DNA of 64,000 nucleotides from Rhodobacteraceae bacterium 63075 (lineage in GTDB: Bacteria > Pseudomonadota > Alphaproteobacteria > Rhodobacterales > Rhodobacteraceae): contig QVMW01000002.1 of NCBI GenBank assembly GCA_003417655.1, positions 1 through 64,000 of the forward strand, written 5' to 3'. The position numbers were made by a program, and so were the translations under genes. Below the pieces are notes generated by a model. The model made no database searches and was not told where the DNA came from. It was given only the letters and a program-made list of their open reading frames with translations. Positions 36,486 through 45,108 of the stretch are shown here, piece by piece. Positions within the stretch are counted from its first letter, which is position 1, and the number at the start of each line of letters is the position of its first letter.

Positions 36486-37700
36486 ATGCAACAGACACTC
36501 GGTAAACCGGCAGACAGCTATTCGCCGCTCTACTTCCTCGCCGCGCTGGGCGCGGGCGGGCTTTCCGTCACCTTCTTCATGTACCTGATGTTCTGGGTGC
36601 CGCATGAGGGCCGCCCCGTTCCCGTCTTCGAGGACATCATGGCCGCCTTCGCGGGCGGCGCCCCTGCCCTGCAAGGCGCGATCATCGTCGCCGCGCTCGG
36701 CATCCTCGCGATGACCTTCCTCAACCTCAAGTCGCTCGTCTGGAACTTCGGCGCGCTGGCGCGGTTCAGCAAGACGGACGCCTACGCCAAGCTGCGCAGC
36801 TCCAACGCCGAGACAACGCTGCTGGCCGCGCCGCTGGCCACCGCGATGAGCGTCAATGCGCTCTTCATCGTCGGGCTGGTCTTCGTGCCCCAGCTCTGGA
36901 GCGTGATCGAGTATCTCTTCCCGCTGGCGATGATCGCCTTCGCCACGCTCGGCGTCTGGGCGCTGCGCCTGATCGGGGATTTCCTCGGCCGCGTGCTCAG
37001 CCAGGGCGGCGTCTTCGACGTGACCGCGAATAACAGCTTCGCTCAGCTCCTGCCGGCATTCGCGCTGGCGATGATCGGTGTGGGCTTCGCCGCACCGGCC
37101 GCCATGTCGACCGTTCCGGCCACCGTCGCGACAAGCCTCGTCATCTCGACCTTCTTCGCCGTCGCCGCGGTGATCTACACGGTCGTCGCGCTGATCGTGG
37201 CCTTCGGCTCCATGCTCCAGCACGGCACCGCGAAAGAGGCCGGGCCGACGCTCATGGTCATCGTGCCGATCGTGACGATCCTGTCGATCCTCTTCCTGCG
37301 CCAGAGCCACGGGCTGCACACGACCTTCGAATCCCATGCCGCGGCAGGGGGCACCATGGTCTGGCTCGCGCAGATGATCGCCGTTCAGGTTCTCTTCGGG
37401 ATGCTGGGCCTGACGGTCCTGCGCCGCCAGGGCTACTTCAAGGACTTCGTCCTCGGCGACAAGACCTCCCCCGGTTCCTACGCGCTGGTTTGCCCGGGTG
37501 TCGCCTTCGCGGTGCTCATGCACTTCTTCGTCAACAAGGGCCTTGTCGGCGCTGGTGCGATCGAGAAGTTCGGCGTCGCCTACTGGGGCCTCACGGGCAT
37601 CGCCCTTGCCAGCCAGGTCCTGATGATCGCGCTGGTGCTGCGGCTCAACCGGCAACACTTCAGCAAGCCGCGCAGCGCCGAGGCTGTTCCGGCCGAGTAA
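36486..37700 (+). CDS. Polytopic membrane protein, possibly TsoY/TDT-like
   Basis: A 404-residue protein with about ten membrane helices and short loops, starting MQQTLGKPADSYSPLYFLAALGAG-like sequence (shown only in part). The helix pattern and length recall the TDT/SLAC1 transporter superfamily. I believe similar proteins are annotated TsoY in roseobacters, but I cannot verify this. No catalytic motif is seen. It is preceded by a strong double operator, followed by a perfect terminator, and next to a GntR/FCD regulator, so it is probably an inducible transporter. Confidence 0.6.
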   Translation: MQQTLGKPADSYSPLYFLAALGAGGLSVTFFMYLMFWVPHEGRPVPVFEDIMAAFAGGAPALQGAIIVAALGILAMTFLNLKSLVWNFGALARFSKTDAYAKLRSSNAETTLLAAPLATAMSVNALFIVGLVFVPQLWSVIEYLFPLAMIAFATLGVWALRLIGDFLGRVLSQGGVFDVTANNSFAQLLPAFALAMIGVGFAAPAAMSTVPATVATSLVISTFFAVAAVIYTVVALIVAFGSMLQHGTAKEAGPTLMVIVPIVTILSILFLRQSHGLHTTFESHAAAGGTMVWLAQMIAVQVLFGMLGLTVLRRQGYFKDFVLGDKTSPGSYALVCPGVAFAVLMHFFVNKGLVGAGAIEKFGVAYWGLTGIALASQVLMIALVLRLNRQHFSKPRSAEAVPAE

Positions 37701-37717
37701 CCCACCTGACCAATCCG

Positions 37718-37751
37718 GGCGGCGGCGCGGGCAATCGCGCCGCCGCCTTTT
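37718..37751 (+). terminator. Intrinsic terminator
   Basis: A perfect 12-bp stem GGCGGCGGCGCG (37718-37729), loop GGCAAT, and CGCGCCGCCGCC (37736-37747) is followed by TTTT. It ends the membrane protein transcript, so the GntR gene is a separate unit. Confidence 0.85.
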
Positions 37752-37780
37752 CGTTTGTGCGCTTGCGCGACTCCTGCGGC

Positions 37781-37797
37781 GGTAATATCATTTTACC
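37781..37797. promoter_or_regulatory. Palindrome before the GntR-type gene, possible autoregulatory operator
   Basis: The inverted repeat GGTAA-TATCATT-TTACC lies 16 bp before the ATG. The next base makes one arm TTACCA on the plus strand (TGGTAA on the other), the half-site style of FadR-type GntR regulators. Autoregulation is inferred from position only. Confidence 0.45.
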
Positions 37798-37813
37798 AAT
37801 TCGAGGAGACGCC

Positions 37814-38581
37814 ATGCCCTTTCAGCCCGTCCAGCCGGAAAAGCTCAGCCGCGCCGTCGTCCGGCAGATCGAGCAGCTTGTCCTGCGCGGCATCCTGCGC
37901 CCCGGCGAGCGGCTGCCCTCCGAGCGCGAGCTGGCCGAGCGGCTCAACGTCTCCCGGCCCTCGCTGCGCGAGGCCATCGGCGAGCTTCAGGAGCGCGGGC
38001 TGCTGGCCTCCAGGGCGGGTTCGGGCGTCTATGTCGCCGATGTGCTCGGCTCGGCCTTCTCCGAGGCGCTGATCGAGCTTTTCTCCAGCCATGAAGAGGC
38101 GGTCTTCGACTATCTCTCCTTTCGCCGCGATCTCGAAGGGATCGCCGCCGAACGCGCCGCGCGGCTGGCCAGCGCGACGGACCTCAAGGTCATCAGCCAG
38201 GCCTACGAGCGGATGGCGCGGGCCGACCGGCGCGGTGATCCGACGCGCGACGCCGAGCTCGATGCCGCCTTCCACATGTCGATCATCGAGGCGAGCAACA
38301 ACGTGGTCATGCTGCACATGATGCGCTCGATCTTCGATTTGCTTCGGCAGGGGGTCTTTTACAACCGCGCGCGGATCTTCCAGCAGCACGGCACGCGCGA
38401 GGAGCTGCTGGACCAGCACAAGCATATCAACGACGCGCTTCAGGCCCGCGATCCTGCCGGCGCGCGCGGCGCCGTCGAGGCGCATCTGGATTTCGTGAAA
38501 TCCGCGCTGGCCGACCAGATCAAGTCGGACAAGAACGAGGACATCGCGCGGCTGCGTTTCGAACATGAACGCGAGGCCTGA
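37814..38581 (+). CDS. GntR family transcriptional regulator (FCD/FadR subfamily)
   Basis: A 255-residue regulator. The winged HTH spans about residues 10-78 with LPSERELAERLNVSRPSLRE (34-53) and the wing ASRAGSGVYVA. The C-terminal FCD ligand domain (about 95-225) includes the metal-binding type histidines in DAAFHMSIIEASNN and DQHKHINDAL. Such regulators usually bind organic acids. GAGGAG lies 5 bp before the ATG at 37814. It probably controls itself and perhaps the adjacent membrane protein. Confidence 0.9.
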   Translation: MPFQPVQPEKLSRAVVRQIEQLVLRGILRPGERLPSERELAERLNVSRPSLREAIGELQERGLLASRAGSGVYVADVLGSAFSEALIELFSSHEEAVFDYLSFRRDLEGIAAERAARLASATDLKVISQAYERMARADRRGDPTRDAELDAAFHMSIIEASNNVVMLHMMRSIFDLLRQGVFYNRARIFQQHGTREELLDQHKHINDALQARDPAGARGAVEAHLDFVKSALADQIKSDKNEDIARLRFEHEREA

Positions 38582-38611
38582 TCGGACGGCAAACGCAGCC
38601 TTGAGACGAGA

Positions 38612-38638
38612 AAAGCCCGGCTCGATGAGCCGGGCTTT
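38612..38638. terminator. Bidirectional terminator between the GntR gene and atpF
   Basis: A perfect 12-bp stem AAAGCCCGGCTC with loop GAT and GAGCCGGGCTTT lies between two convergent genes, the GntR regulator and the F0 operon. The A- and T-ends on each side are short, but the stem is strong and its position fits both units. Confidence 0.7.
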
Positions 38639-38659
38639 CCGTAAGGTCTGGTGAGCCGA

Positions 38660-39235
38660 TCAGTGCAGCTTGGCGTCAACCTGTGCGATGGCGTCGTCGA
38701 TGAGCTTGTTGCCTTCCGTGGCCGTCGTCTGCTTGGCGATGACGTCCCGCGCGGCGGCAACGGCGACCGTGACCGCCCTGTCGCGCACATCCTTGACAGC
38801 CGAGGCTTCGGCGCTGGCGATACGCTCCTCGGCGGCCGCAAGGCGGCGCTCGATGGAGGCCTTGATGTCTTCCTTGGCCTGTTCGGCGGCATCCGCCGCC
38901 TCGGACTTGGCCGTCTCGACGATCCGGTCAGCCTGGGCCTGGACTTCCTGGCTCTTGCGCTCGTATTCGGCGAGGATCTTCTGGGCCTCCTCGCGCGTCG
39001 CGCGGGCTTCGGCCAGATCGTTCTTGATGCCTTCGGCTCGCTTGTCGAGCTGCTCGCCGATAAGCTTCGGAACCTTGAAATAGACCAGCACCCCGATGAA
39101 GACGAAGAACGAGATCGCGACAATGAGGTCGGTATTCGTCAGCGTCCAGAACTCCGCCGAGAACGGGTTCTTGCTGGCCGCGAAGGCGGGCGAGGCCGCC
39201 AGGCTGAATGCCGCGATGAAAGAGAATTTCCGCAT
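38660..39235 (-). CDS. atpF: F0 ATP synthase subunit b
   Basis: A 191-residue peripheral-stalk subunit with a signal-like N-terminus (MRKFSFIAAFSLAASPAFA), a membrane helix at about 36-58 and a long charged coiled coil (about 60-175). It is the last gene of the F0 operon, 4 bp after atpF'. It differs from the b' subunit by its longer N-terminus and its KVPKLIGEQLDKRAEGIKND-type helix start. Together b and b' form a heterodimeric stalk, as in photosynthetic and many alphaproteobacterial enzymes. Confidence 0.92.
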   Translation of the reverse strand: MRKFSFIAAFSLAASPAFAASKNPFSAEFWTLTNTDLIVAISFFVFIGVLVYFKVPKLIGEQLDKRAEGIKNDLAEARATREEAQKILAEYERKSQEVQAQADRIVETAKSEAADAAEQAKEDIKASIERRLAAAEERIASAEASAVKDVRDRAVTVAVAAARDVIAKQTTATEGNKLIDDAIAQVDAKLH

Positions 39236-39239
39236 GAGA

Positions 39240-39770
39240 CTATCCTTTCATCCTGGCGTTCACCGCCGACGTTATCGTCTTGGCGTCGGCCTTGCCGCCC
39301 ATGGCCGCGACGATCTCTTTCGTCGTGTCCTTGGCGACGACCTTGACGCTTTCGAGCGCGTTCTCGCGGATCTCCGCGATGGCTTTCTCGCCTTCGGAGG
39401 TCTTCGCGGCGATCTCCGCGTCGGCCTTGGCCAAGGCTGCGTCCAGGTCTTTCTGGATCTCCGCCTTGGTCTCGGCGATGATGTCGTTCGCTTCGCTCCG
39501 GGCGTCAGCGAGAGCCTTGTTGTAGGCCACTTCCGCATCAGCGGCCTTCTTCTTGAGCTCTTCGGCCTTGGCGATGTCGTTGGTAATGGTGCCCTGGCGC
39601 TCGGCCAGAACCGCACCGATGCGCGGAAGGGCGACGCGCGACAAGACAAAATAGATCACGACGAGCGCAACCATCAGCCAGAAAATCTGGTGCCCCCAGT
39701 TGGAGAAATCCAACTGCGGCATGCCCGGGGCGGCTGCTTCCCCTGCGGCTTTGGTAGCTTCGGTTGCCAT
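39240..39770 (-). CDS. atpF': F0 ATP synthase subunit b'
   Basis: A 176-residue second stalk subunit. It has a short N-terminus ([23 protein letters not shown] in parts), a membrane helix at about 29-47 and a coiled coil rich in Ala, Glu and Lys. [18 protein letters not shown] is the b'-type start of the coiled coil. The gene duplication b/b' is typical of Rhodobacterales. It stands between atpE and atpF. Confidence 0.92.
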   Translation of the reverse strand: MATEATKAAGEAAAPGMPQLDFSNWGHQIFWLMVALVVIYFVLSRVALPRIGAVLAERQGTITNDIAKAEELKKKAADAEVAYNKALADARSEANDIIAETKAEIQKDLDAALAKADAEIAAKTSEGEKAIAEIRENALESVKVVAKDTTKEIVAAMGGKADAKTITSAVNARMKG

Positions 39771-39873
39771 GTGCGTCTCTCCCCTTGGGAACGTGCCTGT
39801 CAGAAACTGTCCTGATCACCGGATGAGCGGGGCTGCCCGCCCATCCGGCCGTAAGGATCGTGTTCCGCTTGGC

Positions 39874-40098
39874 TTAGACGGCGAACATCAGAAGCAGGGC
39901 AACGAGGAACGAGAAGATGCCCAGGGCTTCAGCAAATGCGATGCCGATGAAGAGTGTTGCTGTCTGGCTGGCAGCTGCCGAGGGGTTGCGCAGTGCGCCG
40001 GCGAGGAAGTTGCCTGCCACGTTGCCAACACCGATAGCCGCTGCGCCCGAGCCGATTGCCGCGAGGCCTGCGCCGATATGTGCGAGTTCGCCTTCCAT
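39874..40098 (-). CDS. atpE: F0 ATP synthase subunit c
   Basis: A 74-residue hairpin of two membrane helices with the polar loop R37-N38-P39. The proton-carrying carboxylate is E57 in IAFAEALG. The glycine-rich first helix ([19 protein letters not shown]) packs the c-ring. Glutamate rather than aspartate, with no Na+ ligand set obvious, points to a proton-driven enzyme. It is separated from atpB by 48 bp and from atpF' by about 103 bp. Confidence 0.96.
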   Translation of the reverse strand: MEGELAHIGAGLAAIGSGAAAIGVGNVAGNFLAGALRNPSAAASQTATLFIGIAFAEALGIFSFLVALLLMFAV

Positions 40099-40146
40099 GA
40101 TGATTCTCCTTACGATTGGAAGTTGAGTAGTTTGTTGTTCCGGACC

Positions 40147-40905
40147 TTAGTGCGAGGGGTGCAGCGCATCCTTGAGATACACGCAGGTCAGAATGGTGAA
40201 CACGTATGCCTGAATGAAGGATACGAGAACTTCGAGCCCGTACATCGCGGTGATCGCGACGACGGAGAGGGGGCTGACGACGGCGATGGCCGCGAACCCG
40301 GCGAAAACCTTGATGACGGCGTGGCCGGCCATGACGTTACCCGCCAGACGAATGGAGTGGCTCACCGGGCGGACGAAATACGAGATGATCTCGATGATCG
40401 CGAGGACCGGTCGCAGCGCGAGCGGCGCGCTCGACACCCAGAAGAGCCCGAGGAAGGCAGCGCCGTTCTTGACGAAGCCGACGATCGTCACGGTCAGGAA
40501 GACCAGCATGGCCAGCATGACCGTGACGGCGAAATGCGATGTAGGCGTGAAGGCCATCGGCAGAAGGCCGAGGAAGTTGGCGAAGACGATGAACATGAAC
40601 AGCGTCATGATGTAGGGGAAGAAGCCGACGGCATCCTTGCCCGCCACGTCCTCGACCATCTTGTAGACGAAGCCATAGGCCAGCTCGGCCACGCTCTGCG
40701 TGCGCCCCGGGATCGTGGCGCGACGCGAGGTTCCCAAGACCATCAGCGCGATCACGGCCAGCACGGCAAGGGCCATCCAGAGGGTCACGTTCGAGATTGT
40801 GAAGATGCCGACCTCACCGCCGCCAAAGAGCGGCTTGACGATGAATTGATCCATCGGGTGAAATACCAGGCCGCCCTCTTCCGCGCCGTTTGCTTCAGTC
40901 GCCAT
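40147..40905 (-). CDS. atpB: F0 ATP synthase subunit a
   Basis: A 252-residue membrane subunit forming the proton half-channels. The essential arginine lies in [15 protein letters not shown], and further conserved stretches are [13 protein letters not shown] and the C-terminal [18 protein letters not shown]. It starts 2 bp after the atpI stop, so it is tightly coupled to it. About five to six helices are visible. Confidence 0.95.
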   Translation of the reverse strand: MATEANGAEEGGLVFHPMDQFIVKPLFGGGEVGIFTISNVTLWMALAVLAVIALMVLGTSRRATIPGRTQSVAELAYGFVYKMVEDVAGKDAVGFFPYIMTLFMFIVFANFLGLLPMAFTPTSHFAVTVMLAMLVFLTVTIVGFVKNGAAFLGLFWVSSAPLALRPVLAIIEIISYFVRPVSHSIRLAGNVMAGHAVIKVFAGFAAIAVVSPLSVVAITAMYGLEVLVSFIQAYVFTILTCVYLKDALHPSH

Positions 40906-40907
40906 GA

Positions 40908-41261
40908 CTAACCCTCTTCATCATCCTGCGCGGCGGTGGCCGCTTCGTCTTCCGTTCTCTTCTGGATCTCCTCGGCGGAGCGGAGCATCGTCTTCACGCC
41001 CGCCGCGAGGCCCAGAAATGTAAATATGACAAGGAATACCGGAAGCGTTCCGAAGGCCCAGTCGAGCCCGTATCCCATGCCAAAACCGATCCCGAGACCG
41101 GCCACAAGTTCGATCACCATGCGCCAGGCGAGCTGCGCCTGCGAATAGTGCTCATCCATGTGGTCCTTCGGCGCATGGCTCTTCTTGAGAGCGTTGATGC
41201 GGCTTTCAAGAGCGTCGAGCTTCTCGTCGGGGCCGCGATCCTGCACCTTTTGATCCCTCAT
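40908..41261 (-). CDS. atpI: AtpI/AtpZ family F0F1 assembly protein
   Basis: A 117-residue protein, first in the F0 operon. A charged N-terminal segment (about 1-40) precedes two membrane helices (about 48-68 and 75-95) with [20 protein letters not shown] between and in them, matching the AtpI/AtpZ Gly-rich motif. The tail is acidic. Relatives help c-ring assembly or Mg2+ supply for the ATP synthase. Confidence 0.87.
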   Translation of the reverse strand: MRDQKVQDRGPDEKLDALESRINALKKSHAPKDHMDEHYSQAQLAWRMVIELVAGLGIGFGMGYGLDWAFGTLPVFLVIFTFLGLAAGVKTMLRSAEEIQKRTEDEAATAAQDDEEG

Positions 41262-41338
41262 GGACGGTTGGCGCTTTGCTATTGCGCGGGGGCGCGCGAG
41301 TCAAGCTACCGTGAGCCCTCTCAAAGCTGACGGTAAGC

Positions 41339-41357
41339 TATTGAAATTCCTTCAATA
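41339..41357. promoter_or_regulatory. Perfect palindrome between the F0 operon and the ArsR gene
   Basis: TATTGAA-ATTCC-TTCAATA is a perfect inverted repeat with 7-bp arms in the 287-bp divergent region between atpI (minus) and the ArsR-type gene (plus). It is about 80 bp upstream of atpI. ArsR-family regulators bind imperfect A/T-rich inverted repeats, so the adjacent regulator is one candidate. No gene is seen in the rest of the gap. Confidence 0.5.
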
Positions 41358-41548
41358 TGATAGCTCGTGCCGCAGCGCGGCGATTTCGTCGCACCGCGCA
41401 GCGAAGCCCCGAAGGCCGATTTTGCCATATTCAACCGCGCAGTTGAGCTTGATCCAGGCGTCTCGGAACGGCGTGCTTGGCGAAGAAATGGCCGGTGATT
41501 ACTTAACCGAAAGGTTGACGAAACCGCGCCTGAAAGGCAAAGGAAGGC

Positions 41549-41872
41549 ATGGCTCATTCGCTCGATCATGTCTTCGCGGCCCTCGCCGATCCGACGCGCC
41601 GCGCGATCCTCATGATGTTGCTGGAAGACGACATGGCCGTCACGGATGTGGCCGAGCCCTTCGACATGAGCCTTGCGGCGATCTCCAAGCACCTGTCCAT
41701 TCTCGGCCGCGCGGGGCTCATCAGCCAGGAGAAGCGCGGGCGTGTCAAATGGTGCAAGCTCGAACCGGACGCGCTCAGGGACGCGACGGTCTGGATGCAG
41801 GGCTTCGGACAGTTCGACCCGGTCAATCTCGATGCTTTCGAGGCCTTTCTCGAACAGGAGTTGAAGAGTTAG
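41549..41872 (+). CDS. ArsR family winged-helix regulator
   Basis: A 107-residue protein made almost entirely of a winged helix: LDHVFAALADPTRRAILMML, recognition helix MSLAAISKHLSILGRAGLI and wing QEKRGRVKWCKL. The metal-box CxC of true ArsR is absent; the single cysteine (KWCKL) sits in the wing, so a non-metal or redox signal is likely. Many such proteins pair with an SRPBCC gene, but none follows here. It is divergent from the F0 operon. Confidence 0.85.
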   Translation: MAHSLDHVFAALADPTRRAILMMLLEDDMAVTDVAEPFDMSLAAISKHLSILGRAGLISQEKRGRVKWCKLEPDALRDATVWMQGFGQFDPVNLDAFEAFLEQELKS

Positions 41873-41952
41873 AACGCCTGCGCCTGATATGCGCTATTGA
41901 GCTTGCTTCTGATTTGCCTCCCCAGCTCGGCGAAGAGCCGCAGCGGCCACTT

Positions 41953-42275
41953 TGCGCGGGGAGCGGGCTTTGCAAAGTGGCATATTGGCTGGCGGTTCAA
42001 GGGATGGAGCGGACGCTCGTTCAAGCCGCGCATTGCCGACGCGCGCGGTGGCGAAGTTGCGCCGGGGCTAGGCACTTAATGCCTGCCAAATCCGAACGAA
42101 ATTCGAGCGATGCGCCCAGCCCAGCCAAATCGCCGCCGCGTGGGGGCGCGTCATGCCGAAGGCATGCTTGCAGCATGACGATGCGCGGCGGCGCTGCGCG
42201 CCTTGATTCCGCGCGGTAGCTTCGCATCCCAGCGTCCGCTCCGGGGCTGAAAGCCGTCACCCGCCATTTTTACTC
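41953..42275. repeat. Mosaic intergenic repeat element, copy B
   Basis: This fills most of the 447-bp gap 41873-42319, in which I see no gene. Its left end (GCGGGGAGCGGGCTTTGCAA and AAGTGGC) and right end (GTCCGCTCCGGGGCTG) match copy A (31172) in the same orientation. The centre, with hairpin CGTCATGC/GCATGACG at 42149-42180 and CGCCGCCGCGTGGGGGCGCG, is inverted relative to copy A. Confidence 0.7.
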
Positions 42276-42319
42276 CGAATACTGGTCTGCTGACCTCAAG
42301 CTCGCCCACCAAACGGGGA

Positions 42320-43150
42320 TCATGGCTCAGATCCTGGCCCCTGAAGCCCCCAGAACCGCCGCAGCTCGTCGGCGCAGGCCTTGGAATGGGTGATCGGGGC
42401 CATGTGCCCCGCACCCGCGACACTGACGCTCTGCGCGCCCGGGATACGCCGCGCGAGGCCGGCGTTGATCGCAGCGATCGAAGCCGGCGAGTCCGCCCCC
42501 CGCACGAGCAGAACGGGCATCGTGAGCCCTTCCAGGCGGCCTGCGTCCAGCAGGCCTGCCTTGTCGCCGTAAAGCTGCGGCTCGGCGTCGAGAATGATAT
42601 GGATCTTCGCGGCCATATCCGCGCGCGCCTCCTGCGGCAATTGCTCCCAGGGCAGCCCGCCGCCGCCCCACTCAGCCAGGAAGGCCTTCGCCGCCGCCTC
42701 CCGCTCGCCCGCCTCCAATAGCGCGCGCATGTCCTCCATCTCCTGCCGGTGCTCATCGGCGCGCGCAGGATCATCCCGGATCGCCACTGCGAAGAAGACC
42801 GGCTCGATCAGGACCAGCGAGCGCACCTTTTCGGGGCACTCGACCGCCATGCGCAACGCCACGGTCGCTCCGAAGGAATGGCCCACGAGGTCGATGGGCT
42901 CCTGCTGCAGGAAGCTCTTGCCGACCTCCGTGCTCACGCCGTGATAATCGCCTTCGCGGTTCCACGCATCGCTGCGGCCGTGATCGAGATGATCGAAGGC
43001 GGTGAAGGTGAAATCATCCTCGAGAAAGCCGGCCAGCCCCCGCCACGCCCCGCCATGGGCCAGCGAGCAATGCAGCAGCAGCGCCTGCCGCGGGCCCTGC
43101 CCGAGCGTCCTGTGGTAGATGTCATGGCCTGCGCGGCGCTCGGTCGGCAT
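42320..43150 (-). CDS. Alpha/beta hydrolase
   Basis: A 276-residue alpha/beta-hydrolase with nucleophile elbow GHSFG (90-94, S92) and LLLHCSLAHGGAWRGL as oxyanion loop. The late catalytic histidine lies in AGAGHMAPITH. It resembles esterases, epoxide-hydrolase-like or haloperoxidase-like proteins; the substrate is unknown. The ATG directly abuts the stop of the DsbA-fold isomerase gene, so they form an operon, perhaps for an aromatic or lactone compound. Confidence 0.83.
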   Translation of the reverse strand: MPTERRAGHDIYHRTLGQGPRQALLLHCSLAHGGAWRGLAGFLEDDFTFTAFDHLDHGRSDAWNREGDYHGVSTEVGKSFLQQEPIDLVGHSFGATVALRMAVECPEKVRSLVLIEPVFFAVAIRDDPARADEHRQEMEDMRALLEAGEREAAAKAFLAEWGGGGLPWEQLPQEARADMAAKIHIILDAEPQLYGDKAGLLDAGRLEGLTMPVLLVRGADSPASIAAINAGLARRIPGAQSVSVAGAGHMAPITHSKACADELRRFWGLQGPGSEP

Positions 43151-43753
43151 TCAGAGCGCGCCTTTCAGATAGGCATCCAGGTCTTCGAGCCTGTCCTGGC
43201 CCCAGAACGTCTCGCCATCGTCCAGAACGTAGAAGGGTGAGCCGAAGACGCCAGCCTCGACCGCCTCTTCGAGGTTGCGCCCGTAAGTCTCCGCGCCGCT
43301 CAGCATCCCGGACATGGTCAGCCCGCGATCGAAACCGCAGGCCTCGAGACAGTCCTGGATTAGGGCCTCGTCGCTGATGTCCCTGTCCTCTGCCCATGTC
43401 TGGCGCATCAACTCATGTGCCAGCTTGCCCAGATCGCCGCCGCCTGCCTCTTGCGCTGCGATGATCGCGTAGGAAGACGGCGCCGGGTTGGTCGGCCAGA
43501 AACTCGGCTTCGGGCCGACCACGGGCAGGCCCGTCTTCTTGGCCTGCCGCCTCAGCTCCTGGTCGCGATAGGCCATGCGCGCAGGGTGCCGGTCGGCCGG
43601 GGCGACGCCGCCGGTGCGCGCGAAGAGGGCAAGGATGTCGAGCGGTTTGTAGGTGATCTCCGCCCCCGCCGCTTGCGCGAGTCTCTCGAGCCGGTCCCCG
43701 GCGAGATAGGCCCAGGGCGACAAGGTCGAGAAGTAATAATCAATCTTTGGCAT
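43151..43753 (-). CDS. 2-hydroxychromene-2-carboxylate isomerase family protein
   Basis: A 200-residue DsbA-like (kappa-GST) fold protein. The N-terminal PKIDYYFSTLSPWAYLAG has S12 at the glutathione-activating position of HCCA isomerases instead of a CxxC. Later motifs include GVFGSPFYVLDDGETFWGQDR (split here as GVFGSPFYV and GETFWGQDRL), the family's cis-Pro region. HCCA isomerases act in naphthalene-type degradation, but relatives have broader roles. AGGAG precedes the ATG. Confidence 0.85.
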   Translation of the reverse strand: MPKIDYYFSTLSPWAYLAGDRLERLAQAAGAEITYKPLDILALFARTGGVAPADRHPARMAYRDQELRRQAKKTGLPVVGPKPSFWPTNPAPSSYAIIAAQEAGGGDLGKLAHELMRQTWAEDRDISDEALIQDCLEACGFDRGLTMSGMLSGAETYGRNLEEAVEAGVFGSPFYVLDDGETFWGQDRLEDLDAYLKGAL

Positions 43754-43895
43754 GGGCTCGTGCTCCTTTTTCGGGCATCGCGGTGGATCATGCCGACCTC
43801 GGGCACATCGCGCGCTTTGCCAGACCCTAGAGAGATGCTAGTGGGTGTCAACGTCACGATTCTGTCATGAACCCCTGCTTCGGAGCCTGCCCCTC

Positions 43896-44906
43896 ATGTC
43901 CCTGACCAAAGAACCCAAACTCATTGCCGGCAATGCCAACATGCCACTTGCCAAAGCGATCGCACGGCGCATGTCGCTGCATCGCGGGGTCAGCCAGGGG
44001 CTCGTCGAGGCCCGCGTCGAGCGCTTCAACGACGGCGAGATTTTCGTCGAGGTCTTCGACAACGTGCGCGGCGAGGACATGTTCATCATCCAGAGCACGT
44101 CGAACCCGGCCAATGACAACCTGATGGAACTGCTGATCATGGCCGACGCCCTGCGCCGCTCCTCGGCCAAGCGCATCACCGCCGTGATCCCCTATTTCGG
44201 CTATGCCCGGCAGGACCGCCGCTCGAAGGCGCGCACGCCGATCTCGGCCAAGCTCGTCGCGAACATGCTTGTCGGAACCGGGATCGAACGGGTTCTGACG
44301 ATGGACCTGCACGCGGCCCAGATCCAGGGCTTCTTCGACATCCCCGTCGACAACCTCTACGCCTCGCCGATCTTCGCCCTCGACATCCAGCACCACTTCA
44401 AGGGCGAGCTCGACGACGTTCTCGTCATCTCGCCCGATGTCGGCGGCGTGGCCCGCGCGCACGAGCTGGCCAAGCGGATCAATGCCCCCCTCGCCATCGT
44501 CGACAAGCGCCGCGAGAAGGCGGGCGAGGTGTCCGAGATGACGGTGATCGGCGACGTGAAAGGCAAGAAATGCATCATCGTCGATGACATCTGCGACACG
44601 GCCGGAACGCTCTGCAAGGCCGCCGAGGTCATCCTCGAGAACGGGGCTGCGGAAGTGCATTCCTATATCACCCACGGCGTCCTCTCCGCCCCCGCCTGCG
44701 AGCGGATCACCAACTCGGTCATGAAATCGCTTGTCATAACCGACACGATCGCCGCGACGCCGGAGGTCAAGAACACCCCGAATATCCGCGTCGTGCCCAC
44801 CGCCCCGATGTTCGCCCAGTCGATCCTCAACATCTGGAACGGCACATCGGTCAGCTCGCTCTTCGACACGGAAATGCTCGAACCGATCTATGAAGGCATG
44901 TTCTGA
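43896..44906 (+). CDS. prs: Ribose-phosphate pyrophosphokinase
   Basis: A 336-residue class I PRPP synthetase that makes phosphoribosyl pyrophosphate for nucleotide, histidine and tryptophan synthesis. It shows the ATP-binding IPYFGYARQDRRSK, the flexible-loop region with KRREKAGEVSEM, and the ribose-5-phosphate loop DDICDTAGTLCKA. The start at 43896 gives the family start KLIAGNANMPLAKAI; an in-frame extension begins at 43845. It is monocistronic between the F0 and F1 regions. Confidence 0.95.
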   Translation: MSLTKEPKLIAGNANMPLAKAIARRMSLHRGVSQGLVEARVERFNDGEIFVEVFDNVRGEDMFIIQSTSNPANDNLMELLIMADALRRSSAKRITAVIPYFGYARQDRRSKARTPISAKLVANMLVGTGIERVLTMDLHAAQIQGFFDIPVDNLYASPIFALDIQHHFKGELDDVLVISPDVGGVARAHELAKRINAPLAIVDKRREKAGEVSEMTVIGDVKGKKCIIVDDICDTAGTLCKAAEVILENGAAEVHSYITHGVLSAPACERITNSVMKSLVITDTIAATPEVKNTPNIRVVPTAPMFAQSILNIWNGTSVSSLFDTEMLEPIYEGMF

Positions 44907-44969
44907 GCAGCACGTTTTCCGGAGAGAGTCGGGTTTGAGCCTAGAGCGGAAGTTGTGGCGTGACGCTCC

Positions 44970-45002
44970 TGCGCGGATTCAAGGCCGAAGCGCCGCCGCG
45001 CA
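44970..45002. repeat. Fragment related to the mosaic intergenic repeats
   Basis: GCGCGGATTCAAGGC...GCGCCGCCGCGCA (about 33 bp) closely matches the complement of 42182-42215 in copy B and, less well, 31246-31270 in copy A. It lies in the 293-bp gap between prs and the H-type lectin gene, which otherwise holds only the GTGYAC element. Confidence 0.5.
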
Positions 45003-45108
45003 GAGAGGACCTCAAAGAGACGACTCAAAGCACAGCTCCAAGCATTTGCCGGGAGCGCCCGCGCGCCGCATTAACTGAATTCCCGTCGAGATATTAACCG
45101 TTGCGGGG

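Noticed and set aside
41873-42319. Short open frames in the gap after the ArsR gene
   Set aside because: They overlap repeat DNA shared with 31172-31460, have no ribosome-binding sites and no family features.
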